This document shows positions 24,370 to 34,783 of a DNA stretch of 64,000 nucleotides, piece after piece. The stretch comes from Kappaphycus alvarezii (Eukaryota > Rhodophyta > Florideophyceae > Gigartinales > Solieriaceae). The first letter of the stretch is position 1, and every line of letters starts with the position of its first letter. The DNA lies in contig NADL03000748.1 in the NCBI GenBank assembly GCA_002205965.3, positions 2,356,001 to 2,420,000 on the forward strand, given 5' to 3'. The notes beneath the pieces were generated by a model that saw only the letters and a program-made list of their open reading frames with translations, had not been told where the DNA came from and made no database searches. The position numbers and the translations under genes were made by a program.

Positions 24370-25640
24370 CTTCCTCAGGCTATCCGCCGCATCCCCGCGA
24401 CCGCACGTTACGTCCACTTCCTCCACGGGGGCTCCCTCCCGCCTTTTCCTCCCCGTGACCTCATATGGAGCCGAACCAGCGTGCAACAAGGTGACCCCCT
24501 CGGTATGTTGCCCTCCACTCCCTTGTGCAAGGCCTGGCATCCGACTTCCCCCAACCTCTTCGTACATGGTACGCGGACGATGGGACCCTCATTGCCCTTA
24601 TCCCACATGCTCACGCCGTTCTCCAGCATCTGCTCCTGACCGGCCCAAACCTCGGTTTCCACATTAACCCAACCTTCTCAAAACATCGGCCTGGTGGCCC
24701 TCTCTCTTACCTGAGACCCTCCTTGATGAATTACCATGCGATGTGCTCTCTTCAGATGCAATCACGGTTCTCATTAAGCCGATTGGCATCCAGGCCGCAC
24801 CTCCTTGACCCTCAAAGCCATGCAAAAGGCGGAGTCACTCTGCACAACCCTCTCCTCCATTAACGAGCCTCAGATCTCATATCGTATTCCCCAGTTCCGA
24901 ACCTCCTGTATCTGGTCATGTACTTGTTCCGCTCAACCGCGCCGCACATTACCTCATCATTTTCCAAAGCTTTTGAGAGGGGTTGCAAGTGGTTTTCGAG
25001 CAAGTTCACGGATGCATGTCCGACATCGCATGCCTTCAGCACGCTGCCCTTCGCCACACAGCTTTACTCGCCTCGCCTTTACTGCCTCCTCCATGACTTC
25101 CCCCCTTTCTCAACGCACCCGCTGCCTTTCACCGATCTATACACCTCGGGGAGCTATGGCGCACGACGGTCGACCTTTGTTTCAGCAACCCACTACTCTG
25201 CGGCCTCCAGCCTTGAAGGTAACTACACTGTTCCCCCACTCCACACCAGGACCATCACGCAACAACCTGCAAAGGTTATGTAGGTGCGGCGCGCTGCCAC
25301 AAGTCTTCGCGATATCCCACACCGCGAACTTACTAGCCCGGCCATTTCCCTCACCGTATCTCGGGAGCGGATCTTTGCCGCGGACCTCCACAAGACCCCA
25401 GCCGAGCAGCGCGCCTGGACCTCTCCACCGAGACCCCCGTTTGCGCCCATCGCTCAGGGACTTCGTGTGACCATTGTCAGCCCTCACTGGCGCCATATCG
25501 CACCAGGCCGATGGAGGTCTCTCACCACTGACCCGGGCCGAACAACGGAAACGGGAACACTATGTACTCCCGGCTATTTGTCGTGCCGAGGGCTTTGACC
25601 TTGTGCCTACCGCCATCGAAATATGCAGACGAATTGGGTC
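24370..25640 (+). mobile_element. Non-LTR reverse transcriptase core, degenerate
   Basis: The catalytic part of a LINE-like RT read in several frames: RYVHFLHGGS and DLIWSRTSVQQGDPLG (about 24400-24510), then LRTWYADDGTLIA (about 24560-24600), whose YADD box holds two catalytic aspartates, then KPIGIQAAPP (about 24775). Beyond 24.83 kb only weak thumb-like pieces are readable. In relatives the QQGDPLG and YADD motifs are about 40-60 residues apart; here it is shorter and frame-shifted. The order core-then-tail is broken: the matching tail is upstream at 23.64 kb, so the locus is rearranged or composed of two insertions. Confidence 0.7.
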
Positions 25641-25659
25641 ATCCGAACCTAAGGCATGA

Positions 25660-26423
25660 CTCATATTTCAGTAGGGGGCGTCACACAATGTAATACGCGG
25701 TATTACGGGTTACTCAGGTTGAGAGAGACACTCGTTGTGACACGGCATGCTCGCGATTAGGGCGGGAGCAACAATGGACAGGTGGCCTAACTTAGGCGCT
25801 GCTGGTTCAATCTTCAACGGATGCATGCTCTTCATGACCTTGACAGTTACCAGCGGCTGTCATGGGAAAAACTTGCTCCTGGAATTCCAGAATCGCAAGG
25901 CAGGTTACTGGGCATTTGTTCTGCAGTGCAGTACACCGCAGTCATGCTGAATCACCGAATATTGCTCACATACCGTACTCCACCACTTGACCTTCAGTCG
26001 GGGCTCATTCTTGATTCCCCCTCGAAGATGAAGGGTATCTTCTTCCAGGGATCAACTGCATACGCACATTTTCTCTACGTTAGATATTTCCTTTGCAACT
26101 GGGTGCAGTTGTGATAATGTGCGTTTTGCGCCAATTTCTAAATTACAGTAAAACCAATTACAATAGAAGAATTTTACAAAGCATATATGTAAATCATTAA
26201 GTAAAACATCCTGCTACCTGTGTAGTCACTAGCAGGAATGGCCGGTTTGACTTGCTACCCCAAACTGCGTCAACGCATCACCTGTGGGAAGTCCTTTTAG
26301 GCCTACATCCGTCTTGTTGTTAAAAGACCCAACGAACAGCTTTGCGTCCCAAAGAGAAGTATCAGTCACCCTAGCTCATCAAGCCCAGACCCTACCCACA
26401 TTGTAACTCAACTCAGAAAAACT
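25660..26423. other. Gap between RT remnants and CDC73
   Basis: No supported gene. The presumed promoter of CDC73 lies in its right end, but I see no clear TATA box. Confidence 0.4.
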
Positions 26424-27777
26424 ATGGCGACTGGGCTGGAAGAACTTCGACGAGCCATTGTTGCTGGAGAGAACATCGACATTGACAAAAATGCCGTTAT
26501 CATTGGTAACCATACGCGTCTTGATCGTTTCGCACCGACCGATTTTCATTCATGCGAGGCAGAGGCGATCCTTATGCTTGGAGTCTATCTACTTTCAATT
26601 CGAGTACAGAAAACTGCAATATAACGATTATGTCCAGGCATGTAGAAAGAAGCAAGTTGCGCATGTTACCATGCTCGACAAGAAGGACCTGCTTGCATAC
26701 CTACGGGTGAAATCAATACCTGCGCCAGTATCGTCTCCAAGGCAAGTGAAAAGACCGCGGGAGCAGCAAAGTCAAGTGCGATCTCTGGCACTCCACGTGC
26801 CCAAGAACAAGGCAGCGACAATAACGAAAGCGCATCAAAGAAAGGAGCCACAGATGTTTCTGAAGATGCCAATTTCTTCTCCACAAACAGAAAACGCGAT
26901 CGAGACCAACGTTCCTTAGACTCGTTTTGATGGTTGCGGAATGGGACTTTTCATCCCTTCGTGAAAAACTCGCACATCATGTAGCCAACGCCAAGATTGG
27001 ACGGAACGCGTCACGAGAGAATGGATCAAAAGGGCCGAATCAATCGTATGATCCTCGCGGGGATAGGTATACCAGCAATGAGGACCGTTTTTGGCGTGAA
27101 AACTTGGGCTCGGAGTTTCACGAACTGGGCATCGATATGAGTGGCTCATTCAAGGCCAAATCCTCGGCGAACTCGAACAACCAGTCTTCGCAAGGAAGAA
27201 GAGAACGGCCTGAGGGCCGTCGCAACTCTGTCAGGGAACCCCCGGCGAAGCGGACGCGCATTGACCCCAAGGACCTGGTTCCAATCATAATTGTTCCACA
27301 GGGCTCGACCCTGATTTACTCGGGCAACGCGATTGAGTTTTTTCAAAATGGTCGCTTCGTGTCCAAAACGAGCTTCAAAAAAGCAAGGTATCTACTATTC
27401 AAGGCTCCGGGCGAACTGGTGTCACTCGGCAACCAGGAGGCAACTGCTCAAGGGCAGAATACCTGATTGTCAGCAATATAAATCGGCTTACCACCAATGA
27501 ATGGGATCGTGTTGTTGCCGTGGTTTGTGCTGGCCAAGAATGGCAGTTCAAAACATGGCCCATCAATGAGAAGGGTGTCACTGAGCTCTTCAGGAACATA
27601 CAGGGCTTTTATTTTCACTACGATGATACACCTCCAAGGGGCCAGGTCAACTCTTGGGCTGTAAAGAAGCTAACTCTTTCCCGTAGCAAGAGGCATACAG
27701 ATGGTCAAGTCTTGGTTCAGTTTTGGAATACCCTAGATGCCTTCATGCGCAGGAGGGGAAAGCATCTTCGCTACTAG
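26424..27777 (+). CDS. CDC73: CDC73/parafibromin, PAF1 complex subunit
   Basis: Subunit of the PAF1 complex, which rides with RNA polymerase II and couples elongation to histone marking. ATG at 26424 begins MATGLEELRRAIVAGENIDI; the N-terminal CDC73 region continues as LESIYFQFEYRKLQYNDYVQ and MLDKKDLLAYL, matching the human TLDSILFLL...RKDLLGYL block. A Ser/Asp-rich linker with NRKRDRDQRS follows, then EWDFSSLREKL and RYTSNEDRFW. The Ras-like C-terminal domain starts with DLVPIIIVPQGSTL (human TPIIIIPAATTSL) and includes NEWDRVVAVV, EWQFKTWPI and VLVQFWNTLDAFM, ending KHLRY (human SHLRF). About 450 residues, slightly shorter than animal (531) and near yeast (393). No introns. Four or more single-base shifts, including GCT-TTG read as GCTTG near 26580, break the frame although residues are conserved. 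Confidence 0.93.
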
Positions 27778-28072
27778 TTTGGTGCTTGGGAAAGCATTCC
27801 GTTTGGTATCTACGATTCCTTGCTAACACAAAACATTTTATGTACTAAAACGAGTTTGCCGACTTGGCACCGCAGGAATGCAGAGGAACTAGAGCTCGGA
27901 TAGCAGGTACTGGTTGGCAAAGGGAATTATGTTAAGATTGGGCGTTTATTGTGAGGTCGTCCATTCATCTGTGGGAACCAAAGACTTCAATGCGCATGTA
28001 TGTAGTGAGTTAATGTGGCCCTTTACTACTTTATTTACTTGCGAGAACCACTTGAATTTACCTCTGTCTATG

Positions 28073-29829
28073 CTAACCGCAGTCATCGTCCTCTTTGCGA
28101 CCCTCCCCGCGCCGATTCAGATTGACCCTCTTGTACGTGTGACACTGTGCTCTAGGAGGACAGTTGTCTTGACAATGCGTACACACCCAAGTAGGATCCC
28201 TCTGTAAGCTTTCCAAATCCCATGACTGCTCGCGCACGCACCGGTAGCATATAACCTTCCGACAGATCCCCTTCGACAGGTTGGTGCATGCCAAAAGGCC
28301 CCCATGGTCTGACGTTCTTGTGCAGAGGTGGCAAAAACGGCTGGGGGGGCATTTGCAGTAGAGACTTTTGGAGGCTGCGGAATCTCCAACCCACGTCGAG
28401 CCGCTGATTCACGTCGACGCTTGTTCAGTTGCTCTCGCAAAAGCTCTCTTGCTGCCTCCCCTGGTTTTCTTTTTGCCTTGCCTGCGGCACTCGGCCTCGC
28501 CCTCTTGGGTGCCCTCGCCGCTTGCTCCGCCGACCCGTTCCGGCGCTTCCGGGAACCACCACCTTGCGCATTCGGTGACCCTGCTTGGCCAGTCGACCCT
28601 GACTGCGGATCTTGGCATTGGGGGGAGGGGCTGTCCGCGCCTTCATTGGGACGGTGTGTCGTATTCCGTCCCTCGGCGTGTTGTCACGTGGAACCGGCGC
28701 ATTTCGAGGCGTCCGGTCCACCGGTGCGGTTGGAGCTACCACCGGTGACGCTTGAGGCACCACCTCGGGACCTGTCTGATGCTGCAGATCCCGAAAGCTC
28801 GGACCCGGATTCTCTCGAAGCTGACCTCCAAAGAATCGCCCCCTTCCCGCTGCAGTGTTGGTGTATGCAGGGGCTGCTTGCGCGCCAGGACTGTTCCATC
28901 TCTCGTGCATACTCCAGAGCCATGCACTCACCCTTGCCACAACACCCTGCGGCACAAGCCTTAGGATCAATTTGTGATGGCGGCCAACCCTCGTCAGACA
29001 CAAAAGCCAAGCACTTGCCTATCAAATAGCGGCTAACCTGCCGAGGCACGCGTCCGTATACCTCGCGTGCCAGCATCCCAAAGCATCCGCGGTGAGCATC
29101 GGGAGGCACGTCAGAATGATAACGGCCATCTGTTCCCGCGGCCGAAGCAGCCTATCGGTCGGCAGTTGCACGCCGGCTCACCTTGCGAATTGGGCGCAGG
29201 GGCTGGGCCACCTGCGGGCTGGCTGGAGTGCTGAGGAGGTACCGCAGAATGGTTGGGCATACCAAGAGGGTTGGGCGGGGATTGGGAGTGGGAAGGGACC
29301 GGGGATTGGTAAGGGGGCGGGGCGGGACCGGGAGCCTGTCCAGCTTGAGAGGGCAATTGCGAAGCCAGCGCAGGCTGTTGACTCGGCCAGCAATATCCCC
29401 TGTTTGGGGTGCCACCTGATGCGATTGGTTACAGGCACTTGAGCCGCTGCCGGCTCCCCCATGATCCTCGCGGGGATCTCAGGTCTCTCAAGATTGCTCC
29501 CGCCAGTACCATTACCCGCGCGATTTGCTCAAGCCGAGAGCAGGGGTTCCGCACTCCATCCGTCCTCCATCACCCACGAGTGGAACAGGAGGGGAATCCG
29601 TGGTTTGTAAAAGGGAAAAGGGGGAGTCGTCCTCCGGTAGCTGAGTGGCCTGGGAAAGTCTCTCTTGCAAAGCTGCAGGACTCTCGTTGGATTCCAGGCC
29701 ACCGACCCCATCACCCACCATCAAGTTTTCCGGGGGGGGCGTATCGGCTTCCAGGACCTCGTTGACATTCAGGACGGTGTCGATGGGTACCTGGTCGAGA
29801 AGAGCATCTAGCTCAGCGAAGCTCGCCAT
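28073..29829 (-). CDS. 4CXXC_R1 zinc-finger protein (CDCA7-like)
   Basis: ATG at 29829 opens MASFAELDALLDQVPIDTVL and an acidic region. A Pro/Gln/Ser-rich low-complexity middle follows (PSQAGQAPGPAPPPYQSP), then two cysteine clusters: PACNCRPIGCFGR with the helical GCFGMLAREVYGRVPRQVS and KACAAGCCGKGEC (29.1-28.9 kb), and at the C-terminus FCHLCTRTSDH, ICYRCVREQSWDLESL, RDPTWVCTHCQDNCPPRAQC (28.35-28.13 kb). The last cluster has the CXXC spacing and the DP-x-W-x-C signature of the zf-4CXXC_R1 domain found in CDCA7, where it binds hemimethylated DNA and recruits the HELLS remodeller. CDCA7 itself is inferred; a JmjC-type protein with the same finger is less likely because no JmjC is present. 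Several frame changes. Ends 296 bp from CDC73, tail to tail. Confidence 0.7.
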
Positions 29830-30422
29830 CTTGAAGCAATTGATTGGCGGAGTGTGACGATGGGAAAGGTATAGAGGTGGAAGGTTATGGGATTGGGAAA
29901 GTGGATGGGTACGGGGATGGGGAGCACCGAGCCGAGGTAATTTTGCTTGGTCGGGCTTTAAAATGGAAGGAAAGGAGTAAAATGGATGGGGAAATAAGTG
30001 ATAAGAGCAAGAAGAAAGGGAGCGTGCTGAAGCGTTTTGAAAGTGTTGGTGGGGATATAGGCGGAAGGTAGTGGATGGTGCCGAATGAAGCCAGGGTTGC
30101 TGGGTCTAGATGGAGAGCGCGGTCGGCATTTATGCGAAAAGGGAGACTATTCTCGAGGACCTATGGTGCCTGAGGTGGTCGCAGTTGAGGATGCAAACAG
30201 TAATCAGAAAGCAATGTCAGAAGCCTGAACGTTATCAGCTCATGTGTGCCGTCACTGCCGCGGTGTATCACCGAATAGCGTACGTCATCATCACGACGCA
30301 TATGTCTGAAAACGGCGAGTAAAACTGCGATATTTCAAGGCCGTTTCCCACTTTATCCGTTATTACTCGAGGGAAAATCATGTTTGACATGCCTCAAGCT
30401 GTGCTTCCACTGTTCGTGTGAT

Positions 30423-30617
30423 ATGGGGACCTCTTCATCCAAAACTGATAATGACCAAACGTATCTGTCGCCGCTCAAAACCACAAACGCTGGAGGTGGA
30501 GTCAGCAAGAGTCAGTTCTCACGGCCCAAGTGCTCCCCTGGCCATAGAACCAAGTACCACAAGAAGGAGAAGGCAAAGTTAGAGAAGTGTCACCCGACAA
30601 AACAGATGCAAGGATGA
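30423..30617 (+). CDS. Small ORF with N-myristoylation-like start
   Basis: 64 codons beginning MGTSSSKTDNDQ, the G2/S6 pattern recognised by N-myristoyltransferase, followed by a Lys-rich C-terminal half with HKKEKAKLEKCH. It lies between the divergent start of the 4CXXC gene and the convergent end of the ABHD13-like gene. No family recognised. With the indels seen nearby the frame could be part of a longer protein or chance. Confidence 0.3.
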   Translation: MGTSSSKTDNDQTYLSPLKTTNAGGGVSKSQFSRPKCSPGHRTKYHKKEKAKLEKCHPTKQMQG

Positions 30618-30672
30618 TGATGATGTTGTTTGACCAGCTTCCTTTCCAAACAAAATGTGGCTTCTAGCAACG

Positions 30673-31627
30673 TCAAGCAGCTGCCAGTCGATTTCCGTCC
30701 TCAAACCCGCCACCCGCTACTGATTCTTGAGTGTCAGTTTTGTCATCAGGTCTGCATTCTCCCTCAACGCGATCCATGAACCTGGCCACAGTTTCATAGA
30801 AGCCATCCAAAGTCCACGTTCGATTATGGGTGCCTTTTTCAAACTCGACAAATTCCTTGAGCGGTGACTTGGTGGCCAACATGTGCATTGTCTTCATCAT
30901 CTGTGGGGGAATGTAACTGTCCTTCAACCCGCTGAGAAACAATAAGGGAATGCCCAAATCACCAATTCGCTTCTTGCTTTGCCAACGATTGCGACTGAGA
31001 TAGCGAAAGACACCGAGAATTGGAAATTCCAGCTTGATCATATCCAACAAACTGGTAAATGTGTTCTCCAGGATGAGTGCATTAATGCAGTGCTGATAAA
31101 CGTTGGAAAAATGAATTGCAACGGCACCGCCCAACGACTCACCGTACACCCAGAGATTCCCACCCGGGCCAACATCAACATCCCCCTCGACTTCAAATAA
31201 TGGTAAGCACTCTCCGCATCAATGCGACACCGCGTTCATTCGGCTTCCCGTAGACAAACCATAGCCACGATACGACAAAAGCAAGACATTACAATGACAA
31301 GTTTCATAAAATCCGATGACCTTTTTCAGCCGGAAACTAGCGTTCTTATCCGTGCCATGAAAATAAACAGAGTGCGTGCGCGATGAAATCGATGCGGCGG
31401 TTGCTTGATAAACCATCCCGAAATCTCAACACCATCAACAGTGCAATAACTAACATCATCATAAAACGGCATACCCGACGTGCTCGGCGAGCCTCTCCAC
31501 ACCTTTGTGGTTTATAAACCAACGAGTCCTGAATGGTCCAAAACACGGCGATAGTAGCGGCGGTAACGACAAAAGCGGCAAGTGCAACAAGCAAAGCACC
31601 TTGGCGGCAATCGCACAGGTCCATCAA
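30673..31627 (-). CDS. ABHD13/Bem46-like alpha/beta hydrolase, membrane-anchored
   Basis: Serine hydrolase of the ABHD13/Bem46 family; in other species an ER-type membrane protein, with depalmitoylase activity reported for the related ABHD17 group. From an ATG near 31627: MDLCDCRQGALLVALAAFVV begins an N-terminal transmembrane helix, then IQDSLVYKPQ, YDDVSYCTVDGVEISGWF, VYFHGTDKN (oxyanion HG) and NVLLLSYRGYGLSTG. The nucleophile elbow is YGESLGGAVA (Ser codon 31135-31137), the acid is in FLSGLKDSYIPP and the His in EKGTHNRTW; all three catalytic residues are present. The C-terminus is DGNRLAAA. About 310 residues, close to family length (337). At least four single-base shifts, for example one A missing in GGAAAGCC and one G in TTGGATG near 31220-31250, fit homopolymer errors. 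Confidence 0.88.
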
Positions 31628-31649
31628 CCGGTTGAGGGAGTAGAGCACG

Positions 31650-32590
31650 AAGGGGAGGTACAGGGCGTATGGAAGGGACAGGGGCTATAGCTAGGGCGGG
31701 AAGGACGGGGGTGTGTCGGGATGATTGGGAGGTGAGGGTGGTGGGACAAGGGCCGCGGCAGAGTAGGTGGGGAAGGCAATGGAGGGGGGGAAGAAGGTTG
31801 TAAGGGCGGTGGTGGCGGCGAGTAGGGCTGAGTGAAGGGAAGCTGTTGGTGGAGTAAGGGCCGGGTGAGAGGGTAGGGTGAGGGGGAGATGGAGCGACGG
31901 GGAGGGGAGAGAAAGAGGCGTGGGAGAAATGGGGTGGGGGCCAAGGGAATGAAGGTTGGGATGGGCATTCTTGGGAATGTGTTGTGGGAAGGTTGTTGGC
32001 GGTGGTGGAGAGGGAAGTGACGGACGGCGTGATGGAAGTTGACGGCATAGGCAAAGCGGAATGATGCAGGGGGTGTGTGCAAAAGGAGCACCACGATTAT
32101 GAATACGGCATAATGAACACGTGGCAAACGAGATGATGGTGAAAAGATGATCGGAGGTGGGGATTTGGGCCCTTGTTTACATACCTACTTGCCCAAAACT
32201 CGTCGGCGAAGCAATGGCCATAAATCCATAATGCACTATCAACACCACCTAGCCTGCTGGCGGTGGTGAAGACATGATTGACGACGGGCGAGTGTGGATC
32301 CGATGCCCTCATGTGAGATTGGTGGGTGAGCGTCGTTATGCTCATTCCGTCCTTGCCGTTTATTGGTTGCCTTGACATTACCTTTCATCTCGGAAATCAC
32401 CTCTCTCATGTTCATCGATCCTGAATGTACACCACCACACAAACCATCACGTTTCATATCTCAAGCAAACGCATTGCACCAACCGCACAGATTCTCTCAA
32501 CATTCCCCCGTCCTTTCCTTTCAACCATTCTAGCGCTCGCACAACAGCCGACTCAATGACATGGGCGGATCTCCATTCTCCCCACTCCCC
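31650..32590. other. Pyrimidine/purine-skewed intergenic stretch
   Basis: Between THOC5 and the ABHD13-like gene. 31.65-32.05 kb is strongly C/T-rich on the minus strand and opens in all three minus frames as Pro/Ser/His-rich chains, the sign of composition and not of coding. One frame (about 31.75-31.9 kb) reads Ala/Leu-rich and could be an N-terminal membrane extension of the hydrolase; I cannot decide. Confidence 0.45.
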
Positions 32591-32594
32591 AAGT

Positions 32595-34194
32595 TCATTT
32601 CACTACCTTCGTCACAAGCATCCACTCCCAGCAACAACGAACAATTCGTCCACACAGCACCATATTCTTTTCCACCTTACTATCATCCACCTCGAAATTA
32701 TTCACACATATGCCAACTCCTCCATATCCTGCTCACAAATCCTCCCTGTCCCACTGAAGAGATCCTGAATTCCGGTTTGCACACCGGGTACTGCGCATGC
32801 AAACCGATCAGCACGTTCAACTTGACACCCTTCGACTACCACCATACACCACATCTGGAAAAACTTGTCACAGTTACTATCCGGCCAGTGCTCCTTTGGC
32901 AACGCCACAAAATCCCCAACCACAGCACAGGCTCTTCGTTAAACCCCAATTCATTTGGTCCAACCAGCAACCTCCGTTTTGTCGTCAAGCTCTCCAGCTG
33001 CTTGTGCAAACTTAGTCGACTACTAACCTTTCATACAATGCCCCTACCACCTCTTTGAACCTGTCATGTCCGCTCAGCTGGGCTGCTACCCCTGGCCATT
33101 CCACTTCCACATCCTCCTCCGTTCGTTTCTCAAACCTTGGCAAACAACCAACCGCGCATACCAGATTCGCCCACATAAACGGTCGCCCACCGTCCGCTTT
33201 ATCCACCTCCCATTGAAATCGCCCGTCATTCAAATGTCGGTTCCCTGCATTCGGCGACTCTACACCCACATCATGTGGGAACAATCTCGTCAAAATATCC
33301 CCCTCCACTCCCTCTATACTCCCACTACGCTCACCACCTTCAACTCTCGTGATATCTCCACACCACCACCAGCTTCTTTCCGTCGCTCTCCTTACCCCAA
33401 TTACCTCAACTTTAACCTTTTTCCGCATGTCTTATAAAGCCCCTGGCCACCTCCTTCCTCTTCCACTACTTTCACCTCAATCTTCCCCCCATAATTTGAA
33501 CGATACGCCAAGGCCTCCCGCGCCAATACGTACAACTGCCACGGCAATGATTTCACCTCTTCCATTTCCGATTGGCTCACTTCATCCCCTTCCTTCACAC
33601 CCAGAAAGTTTTAAGCGGTTCAGCCACATCCCTCATACTCACAACAGCTTGCGGTAACTTTTGCAACTGTTGCCTAACGCACCCCAAAGTCTCACTCTTC
33701 TCTTCAGTCTTCTTCTTTACCTCCTCCACTCGCTTCTTCACCGCCCTCCTTTTCTCCAACTCCTCTTGCAGTGCCTCTTCGTCTTTTTATGCACATCATC
33801 TGCAACGGTCTCCGCAACTTCGCATCCACGTCCAAGGGTATCACCACACCCATGTTGTCAAACTTGGTCTTTGACTGTGTCCTGACAGACTCAATCTCAC
33901 GTTCCAACGCTTGGCGTTCGTAAGTAAGAGCGCGCAGCTTCTGACGTGCCGATACTAAAGTACGTAAATCAGTGGCGGTATTTTTGCGGGCATCTTCGAC
34001 TTGTTTCAGAATGGTGGCATGAGAGAGTTTGAGTAGGGTAGATTGAACAAGGAGGTTGTGGATGGGGGCTTTACAATCGGGACGAGGCGATTGGGTAAGA
34101 TTTTGTGCAACGGTTGTCAAAGAGGTGCGGATCTTTGTAAGAATGGCCTCTATTTCAGAGAGGGTCGATTCGGGATCGGAAGGTCTTGGGACAT
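32595..34194 (-). CDS. THOC5: THOC5, THO/TREX complex subunit
   Basis: THO complex protein that links transcription with mRNA packaging and export. Start taken at ATG 34194 (MSQDLP), because the longer frame upstream has no ATG. The N-terminal half is coiled coil: TLSEIEAILTKIRTSL, LLVQSTLLKLSHATILKQVE, then LRALTYERQALEREIESVR, the most conserved stretch (human NLLYEVMHLQKEI). A KKRVEEVKKKTEEKSETL coil follows, then SLPWQLYVLAREALAYR (human LPPPLYVLFVQATAY) near 33550, and GDILTRLFPHDVGVESPNAG with GRPFMWANLVCAVGCLP (human LYPGDHGKKTPNPANQYQF ... HPYLWVQKLGGL) near 33330-33130. C-terminal pieces such as MEELAY and the RIVRCCWEWML stretch are readable to about 32.6 kb. About 530 residues; animal THOC5 is 683. 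Intronless; about six single-base shifts. Confidence 0.85.
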
Positions 34195-34384
34195 GGTGCT
34201 CAAGGCCAGTGCCCAATGCTACGTCAAAGGTAGGATGAGCGACTGGATTCGATCAACTCGGGGAGTGAAGGGACACGGTTACACCAGCAGAGCCTGATGC
34301 CCTTGATGTGCTGAACGGGTTCGGCAGGGACGCGCCGGCTGGATTTGATACATGAATCGGGCGGATTTACGTTGCGCAGTATAG

Positions 34385-34555
34385 TACCGTGCTGTACTGA
34401 ATAACTGTATGTACCTACAGTATATACAGTACAGTACTGTACAGTGCAGCTTTACGGTGTGTACACTCTATTGTACCGTACAGTACAGTACTGTACTGTA
34501 CTGTACGGTACAATAGAGTGCAACACTGTAGGTACTGTACAGTACAGCCGTGCAT
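34385..34555. repeat. Palindromic GTAC-rich tract upstream of THOC5
   Basis: Dense TACAGTACTGTA units. Its centre, 34464-34520, is a near-perfect 57-bp palindrome: CACTCTATTGTACCGTACAG on the left returns as CTGTACGGTACAATAGAGTG on the right with a one-base centre, so a 28-bp hairpin stem is possible. The outer flanks share ACCTACAGT/CACTGTAGGTAC in inverted form. It lies about 0.2 kb upstream of the THOC5 start. Confidence 0.9.
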
Positions 34556-34783
34556 TGAGAAATTTTTTTTTATGGTCGGGAACGGGTCTGAGCTTACAAT
34601 AATGAGCTAGCTTACAGGTATGGTAAACCATCACCAAACAATAGAGGGTTTACGGCAAGAGAATTCCGCAATTTCTGAGAAATACAATACAAACACGTGT
34701 AATATTTTCATTACGTTCGCACAATTCTGCTATTTGCCCGGGAGATGCGGGTATGTGCGAATTTTAATCAAAAAAACAAACTA

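Noticed and set aside
31512-32127. Long Pro-rich minus-strand open frames (167 and 180 codons)
   Set aside because: All three frames are open because the strand is C/T-rich; no conserved residues.
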